Below, piece by piece: positions 17,598-26,921 of a DNA stretch of 64,000 bases (position 1 is its first letter; each line of letters begins with the position of its first letter). Source of the DNA: Stigmatella ashevillena (GTDB lineage: Bacteria; Myxococcota; Myxococcia; Myxococcales; Myxococcaceae); assembly GCF_028368975.1 (NCBI RefSeq), contig NZ_JAQNDM010000002.1:1240001-1304000 (forward strand), in the 5' to 3' direction. The notes beneath the pieces are model-generated. The model was not told the DNA's origin. It searched no databases and saw nothing but the letters and a program-made list of their open reading frames with translations. The translations under genes and the position numbers were made by a program.

Positions 17598-18221
17598 GTG
17601 AGCGAGACGGTGGCGGCAGAAGAGGCGGCGAAGAAGCAGTCCTTGCGCGATGAGCTGACAACACGACGCAAGGCGATGACGCCAGACCTCATCGATGGGC
17701 GAGGGTTGAAGGTGCAGTCTCGGTTCCTGGCATCGCCGTACTATCAGAAGGCCAGGACGGTGGCGCTGTACGCGCCAATCCGAGGAGAGGTGCCGACGCG
17801 GGACATTCTGATCGCGGCTCTGCAGGACGAGAAGATCGTCTGCTATCCGCTGTCCCACGTGCATGGGCGCATTCTCTCCTTCCGGGCCATCAAATCGGAG
17901 GGCGAGCTGGAGCCGGGAAGGTTGGGGGTGCGAGAGCCCACCAACTCCTCGGATCTGGTGCCGGTGGACCAGATCGATCTCTTCGTGGTGCCGGGGTTGG
18001 GCTTCACGAGAGACGGCAAGCGGCTGGGCCGGGGCGGCGGCTATTACGACGCCACCCTACGGGCCGCATCGGCCCGCAGCCGGCGGGTAGGCCTGGGGTT
18101 CAATGACCAGGTCGTCCCCTGGATGCCCGTGAATGGTGACGATGTGGACATGGATCTCATCGTCACCGAGAGCGAGTCCTTGCGTGGGCTGTACCGGGAC
18201 TGGGACTTTCTCGACACGTAG
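17598..18221 (+). CDS. 5-formyltetrahydrofolate cyclo-ligase (YgfA family)
   Basis: The protein converts 5-formyl-THF to 5,10-methenyl-THF with ATP. Motifs are ARTVALYAPIRGEV, the KIVCYPLSHVHGRILSF strand, the VVPGLGFTRDGKRLGRGGGYYD phosphate/substrate loop (read in two parts) and a C-terminal VDMDLIVTES. The frame is open from 17484, and ATG 17541 would give 226 residues, but that lies inside the 6S fold. GTG 17598, with TGGAG nine bases upstream, gives 207 residues, the normal family size, so I prefer it. Co-transcription with 6S RNA, as in E. coli, is likely. Confidence 0.9.
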   Translation: MSETVAAEEAAKKQSLRDELTTRRKAMTPDLIDGRGLKVQSRFLASPYYQKARTVALYAPIRGEVPTRDILIAALQDEKIVCYPLSHVHGRILSFRAIKSEGELEPGRLGVREPTNSSDLVPVDQIDLFVVPGLGFTRDGKRLGRGGGYYDATLRAASARSRRVGLGFNDQVVPWMPVNGDDVDMDLIVTESESLRGLYRDWDFLDT

Positions 18222-18240
18222 CGGGTGCGCAACACGGGGT

Positions 18241-18283
18241 GGAGGGGTGGCCTGACCCGGATTCCGGGCCGCGCGTCCCCTCC
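18241..18283 (+). terminator. Nested hairpin after cyclo-ligase gene
   Basis: GGAGGGG (18241-18247) pairs with CCCCTCC (18277-18283), enclosing a second CCCGG/CCGGG stem, 20 bases after the stop. No U-run follows, so termination is only probable. Confidence 0.45.
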
Positions 18284-18341
18284 CCCTTCGTGACAGAAGG
18301 GCCTCGTTGCGGGAGCCGTTTCGGCTAAGGTCCCGCGCGCC

Positions 18342-19604
<1,263 letters not shown>

Positions 19605-19690
19605 CGGGTACCCGGATGAATAAGCCAGCAAGCAAGCGGTCCAAGCTCCCAAGCCCCCCGTACAGGTGAGGGCCTACGGACCTCCCAGGT

Positions 19691-20758
19691 ATGCTGCCAA
19701 ACGCCATGCCACGCCTCTTCTCCTTGCTGCTTCTGTCCCTGCCCTTCTCGGTCCTGGCTTCAGGGCCCGGGGCCTTCATCTCCTCCGTCCGGGTGGATGC
19801 GGTGGATGAGCCAGAGTCGAAGGCGGCCGTCTTCACCGTGGAGCCGGACACGTCCTATCCCCTCCTCAAGAAGGGCGGGCCTGGGCGCAAGTGGTGCAAG
19901 CTGCGCGGCGCCACGGGCGAAGGTTGGGTGCTCTGTGACGGCGCGGAGGAGACCGCTGTCGCCGCGGCGCCCGGCGCGGTGGAGCTCGCCGTGGCGGACA
20001 AGGCCCCGAGCCTCGAGGTGCTCTCCACGATGGCCCCCGAGGCCTCGGGGTGTGCGGCCACGTGTGAGCATCCTCGCCTCTTCTCGGAGCTGCCCGCCTT
20101 GTCGGACGTGGACCGGGAGATCCTCGCCCTGTGCCCCTCCCGGCCGGATGGCTCGGTGAGCGCGGAGGCCATTCACCAGTTCTTCTCCAATCACTACGAG
20201 GACAAGGCCCTCCAGCATGCGCTGGCCGTGGCGGGACGGCCGACAGAAGGCCCCGAGGCCCGGCAGGCCAACCTGACGTGGCTCACCGGGCTCTGGGTCG
20301 GCACCGGCCCACACAACGCCTTCACCTATGTCTTCTGTGGGGACGACTGGATGCGGGGAACCATCGGTGGGCTCCACTTCCTGCCCCGCTACGCGCAGCT
20401 CGAGGCCGAGGGGAAGATCTGCTTCAACGGCCCCGCGCGAGGCGAAGAGGTGTTGCAGGGGGACGGCTACCTCATCCAATTCCGAGGGGTGGCGCCCTGG
20501 TCCTGCGGAGAGAAGAAGCTGGGCGGGTTCTCACGCTCGCAAGACGCGGTGAGCATCACCGCCATCGGGGCACAGGCCTTCGCGAACTGCTGCGCGCGGG
20601 ACGGAGCGAAGAAGGAAGGCGGCGTCTACTCGGTGCCGGAGTTGGATGGCGCCTCGTGGAAGATCCGCTGCGGCACGCGCAACGGCACCTACGGCATCTC
20701 CTCGCTCTACCCCACCGACGAAAGCCCCACCTGCTCGGGGCCGCAGGCCACGCGGTAG
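19691..20758 (+). CDS. Secreted protein with SH3-like N-terminal domain, unknown function
   Basis: About 355 residues with a signal peptide (LFSLLLLSLPFSVLASG). Residues 25-80 look like a bacterial SH3 fold (FTVEPDTSYPLLKKGG, then WCKLRGATGEGWVLCDG). The remainder holds about ten cysteines and aromatic-rich blocks (GLWVGTGPHNAFTYVFCGDDW, CCARDGAKKEGGVYSV), suggesting a disulfide-stabilised periplasmic or secreted domain. I do not recognise the C-terminal family. ATG 19706 is an alternative start five codons in. Confidence 0.72.
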   Translation: MLPNAMPRLFSLLLLSLPFSVLASGPGAFISSVRVDAVDEPESKAAVFTVEPDTSYPLLKKGGPGRKWCKLRGATGEGWVLCDGAEETAVAAAPGAVELAVADKAPSLEVLSTMAPEASGCAATCEHPRLFSELPALSDVDREILALCPSRPDGSVSAEAIHQFFSNHYEDKALQHALAVAGRPTEGPEARQANLTWLTGLWVGTGPHNAFTYVFCGDDWMRGTIGGLHFLPRYAQLEAEGKICFNGPARGEEVLQGDGYLIQFRGVAPWSCGEKKLGGFSRSQDAVSITAIGAQAFANCCARDGAKKEGGVYSVPELDGASWKIRCGTRNGTYGISSLYPTDESPTCSGPQATR

Positions 20759-20813
20759 CCCCCTCCAGGCCCCCCGCTCCCCCTCCCTGTCCGGGCTTTT
20801 GAAGCCGATGGAC

Positions 20814-20842
20814 TTGCCTCGGGCTTGCGCCAGCGCCATAAT
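20814..20842 (+). promoter_or_regulatory. Promoter giving a probable leaderless mRNA
   Basis: TTGCCT (20814-20819), 17 bp, CATAAT (20837-20842) lies so that the expected transcription start falls on the A of ATG 20849, seven bases after the -10. The gene has no Shine-Dalgarno, which fits a leaderless transcript. Confidence 0.5.
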
Positions 20843-20848
20843 TTGGTC

Positions 20849-22372
20849 ATGCGACCAATTTACTCGGGTTCTTCGGAGATCGTCCGCGAGGCGGCGGACG
20901 TCCGGACGTCCCTGTCCTGCTTCCTGCTCCGGGGGGTGTTCTCCCGGAGCGAATGCCTGCGTCTCATCCAAGAGGCGGAGCGCGCGGGCTTCCAGGCCAC
21001 CGGAGGGGACTACCCGCCCTCCTACCGGGACAATGACCGGCAGGTGCGCGACGACGGGGCGCTCGCGGATGCGGTCTTCGCGCGCCTCCGGCCGTTTCTG
21101 CCCGAGCGTCTGGTGGATGCCGAGGGAGAGGTCTGGCGCCTGAGAGGGCTCAACCCACGCTTTCGCTTCTGCCGCTACCGGGGAGGGCAGCGCTTCTGCA
21201 TCCACCGGGATGGGGCCTACGCGCCCAGCCCATCGGTGCGCTCGCACCTGACCTGCATGCTCTACCTCAACGACGCCGGGGACTTTTCAGGCGGCGCCAC
21301 CCGCTATTACGCCGAGCGCTCTGAGGACTCCGAGCTGCTGGGCGCGGTCCGGCCCCAAGCGGGCACGTTGATCGTCTTCGACCATGCGCTCTGGCACGAT
21401 GGCGAAGCGGTCTCCTCGGGCACCAAGTACGTCCTGCGAACCGATGTCCTCTATGAGCGCGAGGCCGCCTCCAGCGTCCAGGAGGACCTCTCCACCGACG
21501 TCCTCACCGGACACCAGGGCTACGTCTGGAGCGTGCTGGCGCGCCGGGATGGCACCCTGGCCACGGCCTCCCGCGATGGCACCGTGCGGTTGTGGCGCCT
21601 CGAAGAAGGACGGTGGAACGCCGAGGCAGTCCGGACGGGCCACACCGCCTCGGCCGTCGCCCTGGCGGAGGACACCCAGGGCCGACTCTGGAGTGCCTCA
21701 CGTGACCGGACGGTGCGCCTCTGGGAAGGCGGCACCTCCCGCGTCGTGGGGCGCCATGAGGGGGCGGTGTTGAGCCTTGCCCCGCTCGAAGACGGACGCA
21801 TGGCCAGTGGCGGGGCGGACGGGGCCATCCGGCTGTGGTCCGCCGAGGGGGCTTCGCCTGAAGTCCTGCGCGGCCATACGGGCTGGGTCTGGGCCCTGGC
21901 GCCTCTGCCGGGAGGGGCGCTCGCTTCAGCCTCCGAAGATGGAACGATGCGCCTGTGGCAAACCGCCCCCGCGCGCGAAGCCTCTCTTCCCACGCCGACA
22001 GGCCCCCCGGTCCGCGCCCTTGCCGTGCTACCGGGGGGAGGCCTCGTCTCGGGCCATTCCACGGGCGAGCTGACCCTCTGGAGCCTCTCCCTCTCCCCCC
22101 ACCCCACCCTCCAGGCCCTGCGCTCCCACCGCGTCCACACAGGCGCGGTGTGCGCCCTGGCCCCCTTGAGAAAAGGGCTCCTGGCCAGTGGCGGAGAAGA
22201 CGACGGCATCCACCTGACCCACTTGCCAGACTTCACCGCCCTCGCCCGCCTCCACCACGCGGGCTTCGTCCGGGGACTGGCCGCGCTGCCGGGAGGCCAG
22301 CTCGCCAGCGCCTCCTACGACACCACCGTGCGGCTGTGGCACATCGAAACGCCGCCCCTCGGAACGACCTGA
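20849..22372 (+). CDS. Prolyl-4-hydroxylase-like 2OG-Fe(II) oxygenase fused to a seven-blade WD40 propeller
   Basis: Residues about 20-205 are a double-stranded beta-helix oxygenase of the prolyl 4-hydroxylase type: Fe ligands H119 and D121 (CIHRDGAY) and H183 (FDHALWHDGEAV), and the 2-oxoglutarate-binding basic residue at K193 (SGTKYVLRTDVLY). All catalytic residues seem intact. Residues 215-507 carry seven WD-type repeats (for example LTGHQGYVWSV, the ASRDGTVRLW ends), enough for a closed propeller. The oxygenase could hydroxylate a protein that the propeller captures (inference). The frame opens at TTG 20825, but ATG 20849 fits the leaderless promoter. Convergent with rlmE, four bases apart. 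Confidence 0.88.
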   Translation: MRPIYSGSSEIVREAADVRTSLSCFLLRGVFSRSECLRLIQEAERAGFQATGGDYPPSYRDNDRQVRDDGALADAVFARLRPFLPERLVDAEGEVWRLRGLNPRFRFCRYRGGQRFCIHRDGAYAPSPSVRSHLTCMLYLNDAGDFSGGATRYYAERSEDSELLGAVRPQAGTLIVFDHALWHDGEAVSSGTKYVLRTDVLYEREAASSVQEDLSTDVLTGHQGYVWSVLARRDGTLATASRDGTVRLWRLEEGRWNAEAVRTGHTASAVALAEDTQGRLWSASRDRTVRLWEGGTSRVVGRHEGAVLSLAPLEDGRMASGGADGAIRLWSAEGASPEVLRGHTGWVWALAPLPGGALASASEDGTMRLWQTAPAREASLPTPTGPPVRALAVLPGGGLVSGHSTGELTLWSLSLSPHPTLQALRSHRVHTGAVCALAPLRKGLLASGGEDDGIHLTHLPDFTALARLHHAGFVRGLAALPGGQLASASYDTTVRLWHIETPPLGTT

Positions 22373-22376
22373 CGGT

Positions 22377-22985
22377 TCAGGGCGCGGCGGCCTTCAAGCG
22401 CAGGCCCACCAGGTACACCTCCATGCTGGCCCCTCGCGTGGCCTCGGGCCGGACCACCTTCACCTCCTCGTAGCTGGCGCGCACCTGGTCACGGAACTCC
22501 TCGAAGTCCCCCCCCATGAAGAGCTTGGCCACGAAGCTCGAACCGGGCCGCCCCCTTGCCACCGCCACCTCCAGCGCCTTGCCCGCCAGCCGCAGGCTGC
22601 GCGCCTCATCCGTCGCCTTGATGCCGCTCGTCTTGGGCGCCATGTCCGAGATGACCGCGTCGAGTGGACCCTCGTACAACGCTCTCAGCCGCGCGTCGAA
22701 GTCGTCCGCCAGCACGTCCAGCACCGCCGTCGTCACGTGCTTCTGCGTGAACGGGCGGATGGCGACGATGTCCACGCCGATGACACGTCCGGACAGGCCC
22801 ACGGTGTCGGCGAGAATCTGAAGGAAGCCTCCGGGCGCGGCTCCAAGGTCCAGCACCACCCCCCCTTTCTTCACGACCGGGAAGCGCCTTAAAATTTCGT
22901 CGACTTTGAAGGCGGACCTCGCGCGGAGCCCTTCTTGTTTGGCTTTCTGGAAATAGTGGTCTTTCGGACGGTAGGGCTTGCCCAT
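22377..22985 (-). CDS. rlmE: 23S rRNA 2'-O-methyltransferase RlmE/FtsJ
   Basis: A 202-residue SAM-dependent methyltransferase starting MGKPYRPKDHYFQKAKQEG. Motif I is VLDLGAAPGGFLQIL, with SDMAPKTSGIKATDEARS and KLFMGGDFEEF supplying the rest of the RrmJ K-D-K-E tetrad (early Lys in FQKAKQEG, Asp of SDMAP, Lys of AKLFMG, Glu of SMEVYLV). It methylates the ribose of U2552 in 23S rRNA on the large subunit. The longer frame from 23084 is ignored because the conserved start is at 22985. Confidence 0.94.
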   Translation of the reverse strand: MGKPYRPKDHYFQKAKQEGLRARSAFKVDEILRRFPVVKKGGVVLDLGAAPGGFLQILADTVGLSGRVIGVDIVAIRPFTQKHVTTAVLDVLADDFDARLRALYEGPLDAVISDMAPKTSGIKATDEARSLRLAGKALEVAVARGRPGSSFVAKLFMGGDFEEFRDQVRASYEEVKVVRPEATRGASMEVYLVGLRLKAAAP

Positions 22986-23082
22986 GGCAGGAGGGCTCCC
23001 TACCATCGGGCACTGTCTTCCGAAAAGGTGGGGGCGGTCGCGGGTGTTGGATACCCGTGGGTGCGGCGAACCGGGAGGGTCC

Positions 23083-23508
23083 ATGGGTACGCGTAGCGTG
23101 GTGGTCGCCGTCAGCGTCGCCCTGTTCTCCGCGGGAGCCGCGATCTACTGCTATACCCGTGCCGAAGCCCTCCACTCCGAAGCCCGCTGGCTGCTGGAGC
23201 GAGGCAATGCCCAAGCCCTCGAATACGCCCAGCGCCTGGACAGCAACGTGGCGGACGAGCAGTTGAAGACGTTCTCCTCGCGGCGCTCGGTCATGGAGCA
23301 GGCGCACCTGTGGCAGCGCGGGCAGATGCTCGGCGTCATGGGGGCGGCGCTCTCCCTCCTGGCGGCCTACATGCTCTTCCTGCTGCGGCGCCTGGATTCG
23401 CAACTGGATGACGCGGCCGGCGACGAGTTCCAGCCGCCTCCGCCCTCCTCCAGCCCGCCTCCTGCCTCGAAGTCCCCGCCATCGTTCGTCCCCAGCCCTC
23501 ACCGCTGA
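23083..23508 (+). CDS. Small two-helix membrane protein
   Basis: 141 residues with hydrophobic segments at about 5-22 (VVVAVSVALFSAGAAIYCY) and 80-102 (LGVMGAALSLLAAYMLFLL), separated by a charged helical loop of about 55 residues, and a Pro/Ser-rich tail. ATG 23083 follows GGGAGG at ideal spacing. The loop would sit outside the membrane. No family recognised. Divergent from rlmE with 97 bp between starts. Confidence 0.7.
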   Translation: MGTRSVVVAVSVALFSAGAAIYCYTRAEALHSEARWLLERGNAQALEYAQRLDSNVADEQLKTFSSRRSVMEQAHLWQRGQMLGVMGAALSLLAAYMLFLLRRLDSQLDDAAGDEFQPPPPSSSPPPASKSPPSFVPSPHR

Positions 23509-23562
23509 GCGCTCGCCGCGTCTGGCGCCGTGCTGGCAAGATGGCCCCTCCTTGGAGGTGCC

Positions 23563-23850
23563 ATGCCCGGCTGCGCCCACTGCGGACGTCCGCTCGACAT
23601 CGTTGGAAACCAGGTGGGGAGGCGCGACACCTGCCCTCACTGCGGCGAAGAGGTGCGCTCGTGCCGCAACTGCCGCCACTTCGAGCCCTCCGTGGCCAAG
23701 CAGTGCAAGGAGCCCTTCGCGGACGTGCCGTCCGACAAGGACGACGCCAACTTCTGTGAGCTGTTCCAGATAGGCGAAGGGGGCCTCCACGCCAAGGAGA
23801 GCCGCGACGCGATGCTCTCCGCCGCGGAGGCCCTGTTCCGCAAGAAGTAG
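23563..23850 (+). CDS. Small zinc-ribbon protein
   Basis: 95 residues. The N-terminal half carries paired Cys motifs CAHC, CPHC and CRNC plus further Cys/His (RHFEPS, QCKEP, FCELF), consistent with one or two treble-clef or ribbon zinc sites. The C-terminus is helical and basic. GGAGG precedes ATG 23563. Relatives occur as conserved hypotheticals in myxobacteria; a nucleic-acid or protein-binding role is only a guess. Confidence 0.75.
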   Translation: MPGCAHCGRPLDIVGNQVGRRDTCPHCGEEVRSCRNCRHFEPSVAKQCKEPFADVPSDKDDANFCELFQIGEGGLHAKESRDAMLSAAEALFRKK

Positions 23851-23853
23851 CCC

Positions 23854-25146
23854 CTACTGCTGCTGGGTCATCAGCTTCAGGCCCGCATCCGGGGTGACCT
23901 CGGGCTCGTCCTTCACCAGGTGGAAGAACTGGTCCCGGAACGCCTCGGGCGTCAGGTGGGTCACCGTGGCCAGGCGGGCCAGCTCTTCGGATTTGGTGAA
24001 GTCCTCGCGCTTGAGGCGGAGCATGAACCCCCGGGCAATCTGGAAGCGGTCCGAGTCGACATCCACCAGCCGCACCCGGGGCATCCCCGTGTCCGGATTC
24101 TTCATCGTCTGGAAGGACAGGGGCTGGAACTGGCCGTTGATGATGGCCACCACGGCCTCGGTGCCCCCCTGGATGATGTAGCGGGCCGCGCAGTGCCCCA
24201 AGTCGCGCGTGTACTCCATGTCGAAGGGGATGGGGTCAGCGCAGCGCACCTCGTAGCCGATGTACTTCGGAATGAGCGTGGCCTTGAGGCCCAGCCCCGC
24301 AAGCCGCTCCTTCACGCCCCTCTCGAGCACCTCGCCCAGCTGGATGTCCGCCACGTGGAGGTTGCCCATGTGGTCCCTCGGCAGCTCCGTGTACCGGGCC
24401 AGATCCTCGGGGATGATGCAGTCGGCGAGCCCCTCGGCCAGCAGCGCGATGCCATCCGGCCGCCCATAGGCCAGCCGCTTGATGACCGAGCCCGTCAGGA
24501 TGTCGACCACGGTGGCAAAGGGGACCTTCTTGCCCCGGAACTCCTCGGGGATGAGGGTGACGGTGGCCCCCACCGCCTTGCCGATCGACAGCGCCAGGTG
24601 GCCCGCCTTCCGGCCCTGGGCGACGACGAAGTACCAGCGCGATGTGGTCTTCGCGTCGACCATGAGGTTCTTCACGATGTCCACGCCCACGTGGCGCGCC
24701 GTCTGGAACCCGAAGGTGCTCGTGTCGTGGGGCAGATCGATGTCGTTGTCGATCGTCTTGGGGACGTGGACCACGCGGATCTTCCCCCGCGTCTTCTCCG
24801 AGATGATTTGCGCCAGCGTCGCGGTGCCATCCCCTCCAATGGTGATGAGCATGCCCACGTCCAGCCGCTCCATCGCGTCGATCGTCCGCTGAAGGTGCTC
24901 GGGTGAGCGCGTGGGGTTGGCGCGGGAGATGCCAATGTGGGAACCGCCCCGGAAGTGAATGCGGCTGGTGTCCGCGATGGTGAGTGGCACCACCCGGGAG
25001 ATGTCCCCCTCGGAGAGCCACTTGAACCCATCCTGGATGCCGAGCACCTCCACCCCCGAGAGACAGGCCCGGATGGTGGCCGCTCCGATGACACTGTTGA
25101 TGCCGGGCGCAGGGCCTCCAGCGACGACGATGGCGAGCTTCTTCAT
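23854..25146 (-). CDS. 6-phosphofructokinase family enzyme
   Basis: 430 residues of the PFK superfamily, group with the longer chain. The nucleotide/PPi loop is GGDGTATLAQI and the catalytic loop VPKTIDNDIDLPHDTSTFGF; IGYEVRCADPIPFD and FRGGSHIGISR are further family signatures. PPi enzymes usually have GGDD plus PKTIDND; here the second Asp is Gly while Lys is kept, the combination of ATP-using members such as trypanosomal PFK. I therefore predict ATP as donor, without certainty. GGAG precedes ATG 25146; the longer frame to 25326 lacks family sequence. Confidence 0.9.
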   Translation of the reverse strand: MKKLAIVVAGGPAPGINSVIGAATIRACLSGVEVLGIQDGFKWLSEGDISRVVPLTIADTSRIHFRGGSHIGISRANPTRSPEHLQRTIDAMERLDVGMLITIGGDGTATLAQIISEKTRGKIRVVHVPKTIDNDIDLPHDTSTFGFQTARHVGVDIVKNLMVDAKTTSRWYFVVAQGRKAGHLALSIGKAVGATVTLIPEEFRGKKVPFATVVDILTGSVIKRLAYGRPDGIALLAEGLADCIIPEDLARYTELPRDHMGNLHVADIQLGEVLERGVKERLAGLGLKATLIPKYIGYEVRCADPIPFDMEYTRDLGHCAARYIIQGGTEAVVAIINGQFQPLSFQTMKNPDTGMPRVRLVDVDSDRFQIARGFMLRLKREDFTKSEELARLATVTHLTPEAFRDQFFHLVKDEPEVTPDAGLKLMTQQQ

Positions 25147-25355
25147 GTCTCCAGCCTCGATGGGGTTCGCCGCATCCTGTCTCGGGGAGGGGGGGGAATC
25201 AGCAAAAACCTGAGGAATCCGAACCCGCGCCGGTTCTCGAAGAAGTGAGCAGCAAACGGCCGGCTCGCATTGTGAGGCGGTGTTCCTGAGGATTAGCGTG
25301 GGACATGCACGCTCGCACCGGTGCATGTCACCCCAAACCCAAGGAGTTTTGCCCC

Positions 25356-25658
25356 ATGCGAATCACTGCGCGTCTGGTTGTCTGTGCCACGGCCCTCACC
25401 CTCGCGATGGCAGGTTGTGGAGGCATCGTCGCCCCCGAGCCGTCCCAGCAACCCGAGTCCACCCTCGCTGGGGAGCAGGTCTCCCGAGAAGACAACCCCG
25501 AGGGGGATGTCTCGGTGATGGCCGGGGGCTGTCCCAGGATCTGGGTGTGTTCCACCACCGGGGCCAGCTACAGCACGGGGGCGACGTGCAGGACCGCGTG
25601 TAGCGGTGGGACGTGCTATGCGGATTACGCGTGCAACGGCTCGTGCGTCTGCCCCTGA
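25356..25658 (+). CDS. Small Cys-rich lipoprotein
   Basis: 100 residues with a lipobox LTLAMAGC (lipidation at about Cys23). After a short acidic linker, the C-terminal 40 residues hold eight cysteines in a compact pattern (CPRIWVC, TCRTAC, GGTCYADYAC, GSCVCP), suggesting a disulfide-knotted or metal-binding surface domain. AAGGAG sits nine bases before ATG 25356. Exposed on the outer membrane or periplasmic face. No named family. Confidence 0.78.
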   Translation: MRITARLVVCATALTLAMAGCGGIVAPEPSQQPESTLAGEQVSREDNPEGDVSVMAGGCPRIWVCSTTGASYSTGATCRTACSGGTCYADYACNGSCVCP

Positions 25659-25680
25659 GGCACGCTGACACCGCTTCCAG

Positions 25681-25703
25681 GGCGGGAGGCTGAGCCCCCC
25701 GCC
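25681..25703. terminator. Bidirectional hairpin between convergent genes
   Basis: GGCGGG (25681-25686) pairs with CCCGCC (25698-25703), with an inner GGC/GCC, between the lipoprotein stop and the convergent acyl-CoA dehydrogenase stop. It is placed to serve both. Confidence 0.5.
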
Positions 25704-25708
25704 AGGGT

Positions 25709-26848
25709 TTAGAAGCCGTAGATCTTCGAGAGGATCTCCTTCATCACCTCGGAGGTCCCTCCTCCGATGGTGATGAGGCGGATGTCCCGCCACGCCCGGG
25801 CGATGGGCGTCTCTTCGATGTAGCCCATGCCGCCGAAGAACTGCTGGCAGTCGTAGGCCACGCGCTGCGCCAGATCTCCCGCGAAGAGCTTCGCCATGGA
25901 GATCTCCTTCACCGCGTTCTCCTTCTGATCGAAGACCGACACCGCGTGGTAGGCCAGCCGCCGGGCCGCCTCGATGGCGGTGAGGTGCTCGACGAACTTG
26001 TGGCGCCACACCTGGAACTTGAGCAGCGGCTTGCCGAAGGCCTCCCGCTCGGTGCCGTAGCGCAGCGCGTCCTCCACCATCCTGTCCATGCCCGCGACCG
26101 CCGTGAGCGCGCCCACCAGCCGCTCGCCCTGGAAGTTGGTCATGATGGAGTAGAAGCCCTCGTTCTCCGTGCCCAGCACGTAGCGCCGGGGGATGCGGCA
26201 GTCCTCGAAGAAGAGGATGGCCGTGTCCGAGGACAGGTTGCCCACCTTGTCGAGCTTCTTGGACACCGAGAAGCCCTTCACGTCCGTGGGGAATGTCACC
26301 AGGGAGATGCCGCCGTAGCCGGCCTCGCCCGTGCGCACCCCCAGCGTGATGAAGTCCGCCCGGGTGCCGTTGGTGATCCACATCTTCGAGCCGTTGATGA
26401 CGTAGTCGTCCCCGTCGATGCGCGCCGTCGTCTTCATGCTGGCCACGTCCGAGCCCATGCTCGGCTCGCTCACGCCCAGCGCGGCGATCTTCTCGCCCTT
26501 GAGCGCGGGCTCCAGGAACTCGCGCTTCTGCTCGTCCGTGCCGATCTCGTTGATGATGGGCGTGGCCATCTGGCCCTGCACCAGGAGCGCCATGTTCACG
26601 CCCGCGTTCTGGCTGCGCGACAGCTCCTCGCAGAACGCCGTCACGAACCAGAAGTCCAGCCCGCTGCCGCCGTACTTCGGATCATGGTTGATGCCCAGGA
26701 AGCCCAGCTCGCCCGCCTGTTTGAAGAGCTCGCGCGGGAAGATACCCTCGCGATCCCACTCCAGCGCGTGCGGCGTCAGCTCCTTCTCGACCCAGGCACG
26801 GACCGACTTGCGAAATGCCTCGTGCTCCGCGGTGAAGGGGGTGAGCAT
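25709..26848 (-). CDS. Acyl-CoA dehydrogenase
   Basis: 379 residues with the three ACAD domains. Signatures are ALGVSEPSMGSDVASM (FAD/substrate loop), KMWITNGTRADFITLG and QFFGGMGYIEETPIARAWRD near the end. The usual catalytic Glu at the C-terminal loop is Gly (TIGGGTSEV), while a Glu is present earlier in GERLVGAL, the arrangement of isovaleryl-CoA and long-chain dehydrogenases. AAGGAG precedes ATG 26848. It stands alone; substrate (branched or long acyl-CoA) is inferred from the catalytic-base position only. Confidence 0.92.
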   Translation of the reverse strand: MLTPFTAEHEAFRKSVRAWVEKELTPHALEWDREGIFPRELFKQAGELGFLGINHDPKYGGSGLDFWFVTAFCEELSRSQNAGVNMALLVQGQMATPIINEIGTDEQKREFLEPALKGEKIAALGVSEPSMGSDVASMKTTARIDGDDYVINGSKMWITNGTRADFITLGVRTGEAGYGGISLVTFPTDVKGFSVSKKLDKVGNLSSDTAILFFEDCRIPRRYVLGTENEGFYSIMTNFQGERLVGALTAVAGMDRMVEDALRYGTEREAFGKPLLKFQVWRHKFVEHLTAIEAARRLAYHAVSVFDQKENAVKEISMAKLFAGDLAQRVAYDCQQFFGGMGYIEETPIARAWRDIRLITIGGGTSEVMKEILSKIYGF

Positions 26849-26921
26849 GGCGGCTCCTTGGAAAGGTTGATTCTCAAGTCAATAGCAGGCGACTCCCTCC
26901 TGAACAAGCCTCCGGCCCGCC

